Of a stretch of DNA of 14,502 bases, positions 12,636-14,502 are shown piece after piece (the stretch's first letter is position 1; each line of letters opens with the position of its first letter). The translations under genes were made by a program, and so were the position numbers. This DNA is from DATGLE01 sp035294325 (GTDB taxonomy: Bacteria; Chloroflexota; Ktedonobacteria; Ktedonobacterales; Ktedonobacteraceae). A model generated the notes under the pieces. It had not been told where the DNA came from. It did not search any database and saw nothing but the letters and a program-made list of their open reading frames with translations. The stretch lies in contig DATGLE010000205.1 in the NCBI GenBank assembly GCA_035294325.1, positions 1-14,502 of the forward strand, written 5' to 3'.

Positions 12636-12663
12636 TTGCATTTTTCTATCGCTATGGTATACT
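12636..12663 (+). promoter_or_regulatory. Promoter of the Rpn-like gene, extended -10
   Basis: TTGCAT (12636-12641) precedes TATACT (12658-12663) by 16 bases, and TGG directly before the -10 gives the extended form. The start near 12670 would leave a leader of about 127 bases before the ATG at 12797. Confidence 0.6.
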
Positions 12664-12697
12664 CTGGGCATGTTGTGGCAGGCATGGCATTTAGACT

Positions 12698-12756
12698 GGA
12701 GCCTCTTTCCCCACCGATTCGGCCTCCCTCACGACGGAGGCCCCAGCCAGTTTAGA
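12698..12756 (+). promoter_or_regulatory. Stem-loop in the leader of the Rpn-like gene
   Basis: GGCCTCC (12721-12727) pairs with GGAGGCC (12736-12742) around an eight-base loop, and an outer ACTGG/CCAGT pairing may enclose it. No T tract follows. It could end transcripts of the HTH-GAF gene or attenuate the Rpn-like gene. Confidence 0.35.
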
Positions 12757-12796
12757 TGTCACGCCTATAGAAGTTTGAAGGGAGCAATACACATAA

Positions 12797-13642
12797 ATGA
12801 AGAGTCAACGACCTTACAGGCACATCCTCAAAAACCTCTTTCACGAGCAGGCAGCCGAGATTATTCCACTCTTGCTACCCGAGTACCGCGTTGACCAGGC
12901 GTTATCTGTGGAGATACCAGAACTCAAAACCACACCCATTGAAAGACCTGTAAACGATTTTGACCAGGCAATTGTAAACCTCGCTCTACCAGGCGCTCAG
13001 GTGGAGGGAATGTATACAGCCGAATTGATAGAGCACACGGACAATTTTGAACTCGCCTATCGTGCTCATCATGTGGATACAGGTGATCCAATGTACATGG
13101 TTATCGAGTTCCAGACAGAACGCGAAGACGAAAACCTTCCGCGCCGCCTGCTATGCAATTTCACGGAGACGATACTACAATACGCCCGCGAAGAAATACA
13201 CCAGGGCCATGATCCTGATACGAACCGGGGCACGATCATGATTAGCGGGCATTATCTCTATCCAGCAGCCCTTTGCCCATTCCCCAGCTCAGTCCCTGCT
13301 CCTATACGGGAAACCATCGATGGGGAAGTCATATCCACATTCAATTTCAAGGTAATCGGCCTGTGGGAAAGGGATGCGCGCGAGATCCTGAATACGCATA
13401 TCAGCGCTGGCTATTTTCTGCTCCCGGCAATGAAAAACGTCGATGCTTCCCTGCTCGGTCTGGCTATTGAGGAGCTTGCGCAGCGGGTTCAGCACGACGA
13501 AATTGAGCTGGGACGGCATTTGACAGGCATGAATCTGATGCTGCACCAATCTGAGATAATGTCGGAAGAGGAGAAGGTGGTGGCGCAAAAGCACCTGAAG
13601 CGGTTTGCGCATCTGATCAAAGGTGATCCTTACGACGAGTGA
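12797..13642 (+). CDS. Rpn/PD-(D/E)XK nuclease-like protein
   Basis: The 281-residue protein resembles the Rpn / PDDEXK-type family common in multiple copies in filamentous bacteria, whose Rpn members are DNA endonucleases that promote recombination. It opens with the usual helical start (YRHILKNLFHEQAAEIIPLLLPEYRV). The nuclease core would be NFELAYRAH (E85 where the family normally has Asp), then MYMVIEFQTERE with E104 and Q106 of the ExQ form, then LPRRLLCNFTETILQYAREE with R116/R117 on the following helix. A strand TIMISGHYLYP follows. The C-terminal 80 residues are helical. GAAGGGAG lies 12 bases before the ATG. The Asp-to-Glu change may weaken catalysis. No transposon ends are seen around it. 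Confidence 0.65.
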   Translation: MKSQRPYRHILKNLFHEQAAEIIPLLLPEYRVDQALSVEIPELKTTPIERPVNDFDQAIVNLALPGAQVEGMYTAELIEHTDNFELAYRAHHVDTGDPMYMVIEFQTEREDENLPRRLLCNFTETILQYAREEIHQGHDPDTNRGTIMISGHYLYPAALCPFPSSVPAPIRETIDGEVISTFNFKVIGLWERDAREILNTHISAGYFLLPAMKNVDASLLGLAIEELAQRVQHDEIELGRHLTGMNLMLHQSEIMSEEEKVVAQKHLKRFAHLIKGDPYDE

Positions 13643-13698
13643 TCGTACTAGCTTATTCATCGTAGGCCATGCACTAACTCATATTCCCGGCAGAAGTT

Positions 13699-14502
13699 AT
13701 GTTTGACGATTTCATACAGACCATAGATCAGCGCTGGACACAGACGTGCATCGGATCGGGGACGCTCTGCGTTACCGATTCGGTGCTGCGCATGGCAATT
13801 TCGGCGGTGCAACAGGGAGAATACGCTGATGCGCAGATCGACGATTATGGCTCGCTGGCGCGCTCGGCCTTTCCCTGGCGGCCACCGCTGCGCATGACGG
13901 TACGCGCACGCTCATCGCTGCCAGCAGCGACGCCCGGCAGCACAGGTGAGAGCGGCGCTATCCTGCGTGGCACAGCCGGATTCGGCTTCTGGAACTATCC
14001 ATTTTCGCCGCGCGGCGATATCCTGATGCTGCCGGAGGCCGTCTGGTTCTTCTACGCATCTCCGCCATCCAACATGGCGCTCGTTCCGGGCATCCCCGGC
14101 CGGGGCTGGAAGGCCCAGGTCGTGCATACGATGCGCGCGGATGCACTGCTCGCAGTCGTCCCTACGGCGCTGGCAACCGGCTGGGGACTGGTGACAGGCA
14201 ATACCCGCCCGGCTGCGCGCTGGCTCCAGCAGCTCAGTGGGACCAGCGAAGCCCTGCTCACCGTCGATATGACACAATGGCACACGTACATATTGGAGTG
14301 GCGCCCCGACGAGGCGCTATTCCTGGTCGATGACGCGCCCGTGCTGCGCGTTCCTCGCCCGCCAGTGCGCCCGCTCGGTTTCGTCGCCTGGCTCGATAAC
14401 CAGTACGCTGTGGCTACGCCGCGCGGTGAGCTGCGCTTCGGCACCGTTGCGAGCGAGGCCGAGTGGTTCGAGATGGATTCGGTGCGTATCGAGCCGCTTT
14501 AG
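13699..14502 (+). CDS. Concanavalin A-like (GH16-fold) beta-sandwich protein without the GH16 catalytic motif
   Basis: A 267-residue protein ending exactly at the window edge with its TAG. The C-terminal part reads like the jelly-roll of laminarinase/GH16 and LamG proteins: AQVVHTMRAD, then MTQWHTYILEWRPDEALFLVDDAPVLRV (about 191-218), PLGFVAWLDNQYA and a final strand EWFEMDSVRIEPL. The word W-H-T-Y-x-x-E-W-x-P-D-x-x-x-F-x-V-D-D is the usual strand pair beside the sugar groove. The GH16 catalytic ExDxxE is absent, and there is no signal peptide or membrane helix, so a secreted glycosidase is unlikely. A cytosolic binding or structural protein is more plausible. The ribosome site is weak (AGAAG), leaving the exact start somewhat uncertain; a 56-bp gap separates it from the Rpn-like gene. 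Confidence 0.6.
   Translation: MFDDFIQTIDQRWTQTCIGSGTLCVTDSVLRMAISAVQQGEYADAQIDDYGSLARSAFPWRPPLRMTVRARSSLPAATPGSTGESGAILRGTAGFGFWNYPFSPRGDILMLPEAVWFFYASPPSNMALVPGIPGRGWKAQVVHTMRADALLAVVPTALATGWGLVTGNTRPAARWLQQLSGTSEALLTVDMTQWHTYILEWRPDEALFLVDDAPVLRVPRPPVRPLGFVAWLDNQYAVATPRGELRFGTVASEAEWFEMDSVRIEPL

Overview
The window reads as chromosomal DNA of a GC-rich, free-living bacterium with strong Shine-Dalgarno sites (AAGGAGG type) and sigma70-like promoters. The mix of families suggests a Chloroflexota, Ktedonobacteria-like genome: a YflT-domain stress protein with a proline-rich tail, an HTH-GAF regulator, an MpaB-type oxygenase, a membrane-anchored pentapeptide-repeat protein, a Rpn-like nuclease, and many long intergenic palindromes. 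That assignment is inference; there is no rRNA or other marker gene. No tRNA, rRNA, CRISPR array, insertion sequence or phage gene was found.

Layout. 1-138: 3' end of an unrecognised plus-strand gene. 338-1126: YflT-type stress protein with a C-terminal coiled coil, closed by a perfect terminator-like hairpin. 1268-2332: low-specificity threonine aldolase. 2545-3090: four-helix membrane protein with a Pro/Gln/Tyr-rich tail. 3242-4929: SDR oxidoreductase and MpaB/DUF2236 oxygenase, 11 bp apart, behind a good promoter. 5097-5909: VOC-fold protein with an extra N-terminal domain. 5903-6070 and 6188-6535 (minus): a small tail-anchored membrane protein and a DUF971 protein with its own promoter. 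6536-7219: no gene, but a large palindrome, a five-copy tandem array and more hairpins. 7220-8164: membrane-anchored pentapeptide-repeat protein. 8320-9087: FabG-type reductase. 9341-10210: SAM methyltransferase. 10357-11378: COG4280-like membrane protein coupled by ATGA overlap to a 68-residue membrane protein, behind an extended -10 promoter and a structured leader. 11590-12630: HTH-GAF regulator with a near-consensus promoter. 12797-13642: Rpn/PD-(D/E)XK-like protein. 13699-14502: jelly-roll (GH16-like fold) protein lacking the GH16 catalytic motif.

Most genes look like independent housekeeping or accessory units; the two clear operons are SDR-MpaB and COG4280-small membrane protein.

The most striking content is intergenic. 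Five copies of a roughly 23-nt mini-hairpin (consensus NNNGA, 5-6-nt arm, GCA loop, complementary arm, GAG) occur at 2487-2509, 5025-5047, 6666-6690 (minus), 7057-7079 and 9208-9230. Their arms differ in sequence but keep pairing. Four copies sit directly beside a long near-perfect palindrome (22-30 bp arms) whose sequence differs from site to site. Three of those palindromes are themselves capped by the same C-GCA-G triloop on one strand. This looks like a family of structured repeats in which the cap and flanks are conserved and the long stem is swapped, and it is the best candidate here for something undescribed.
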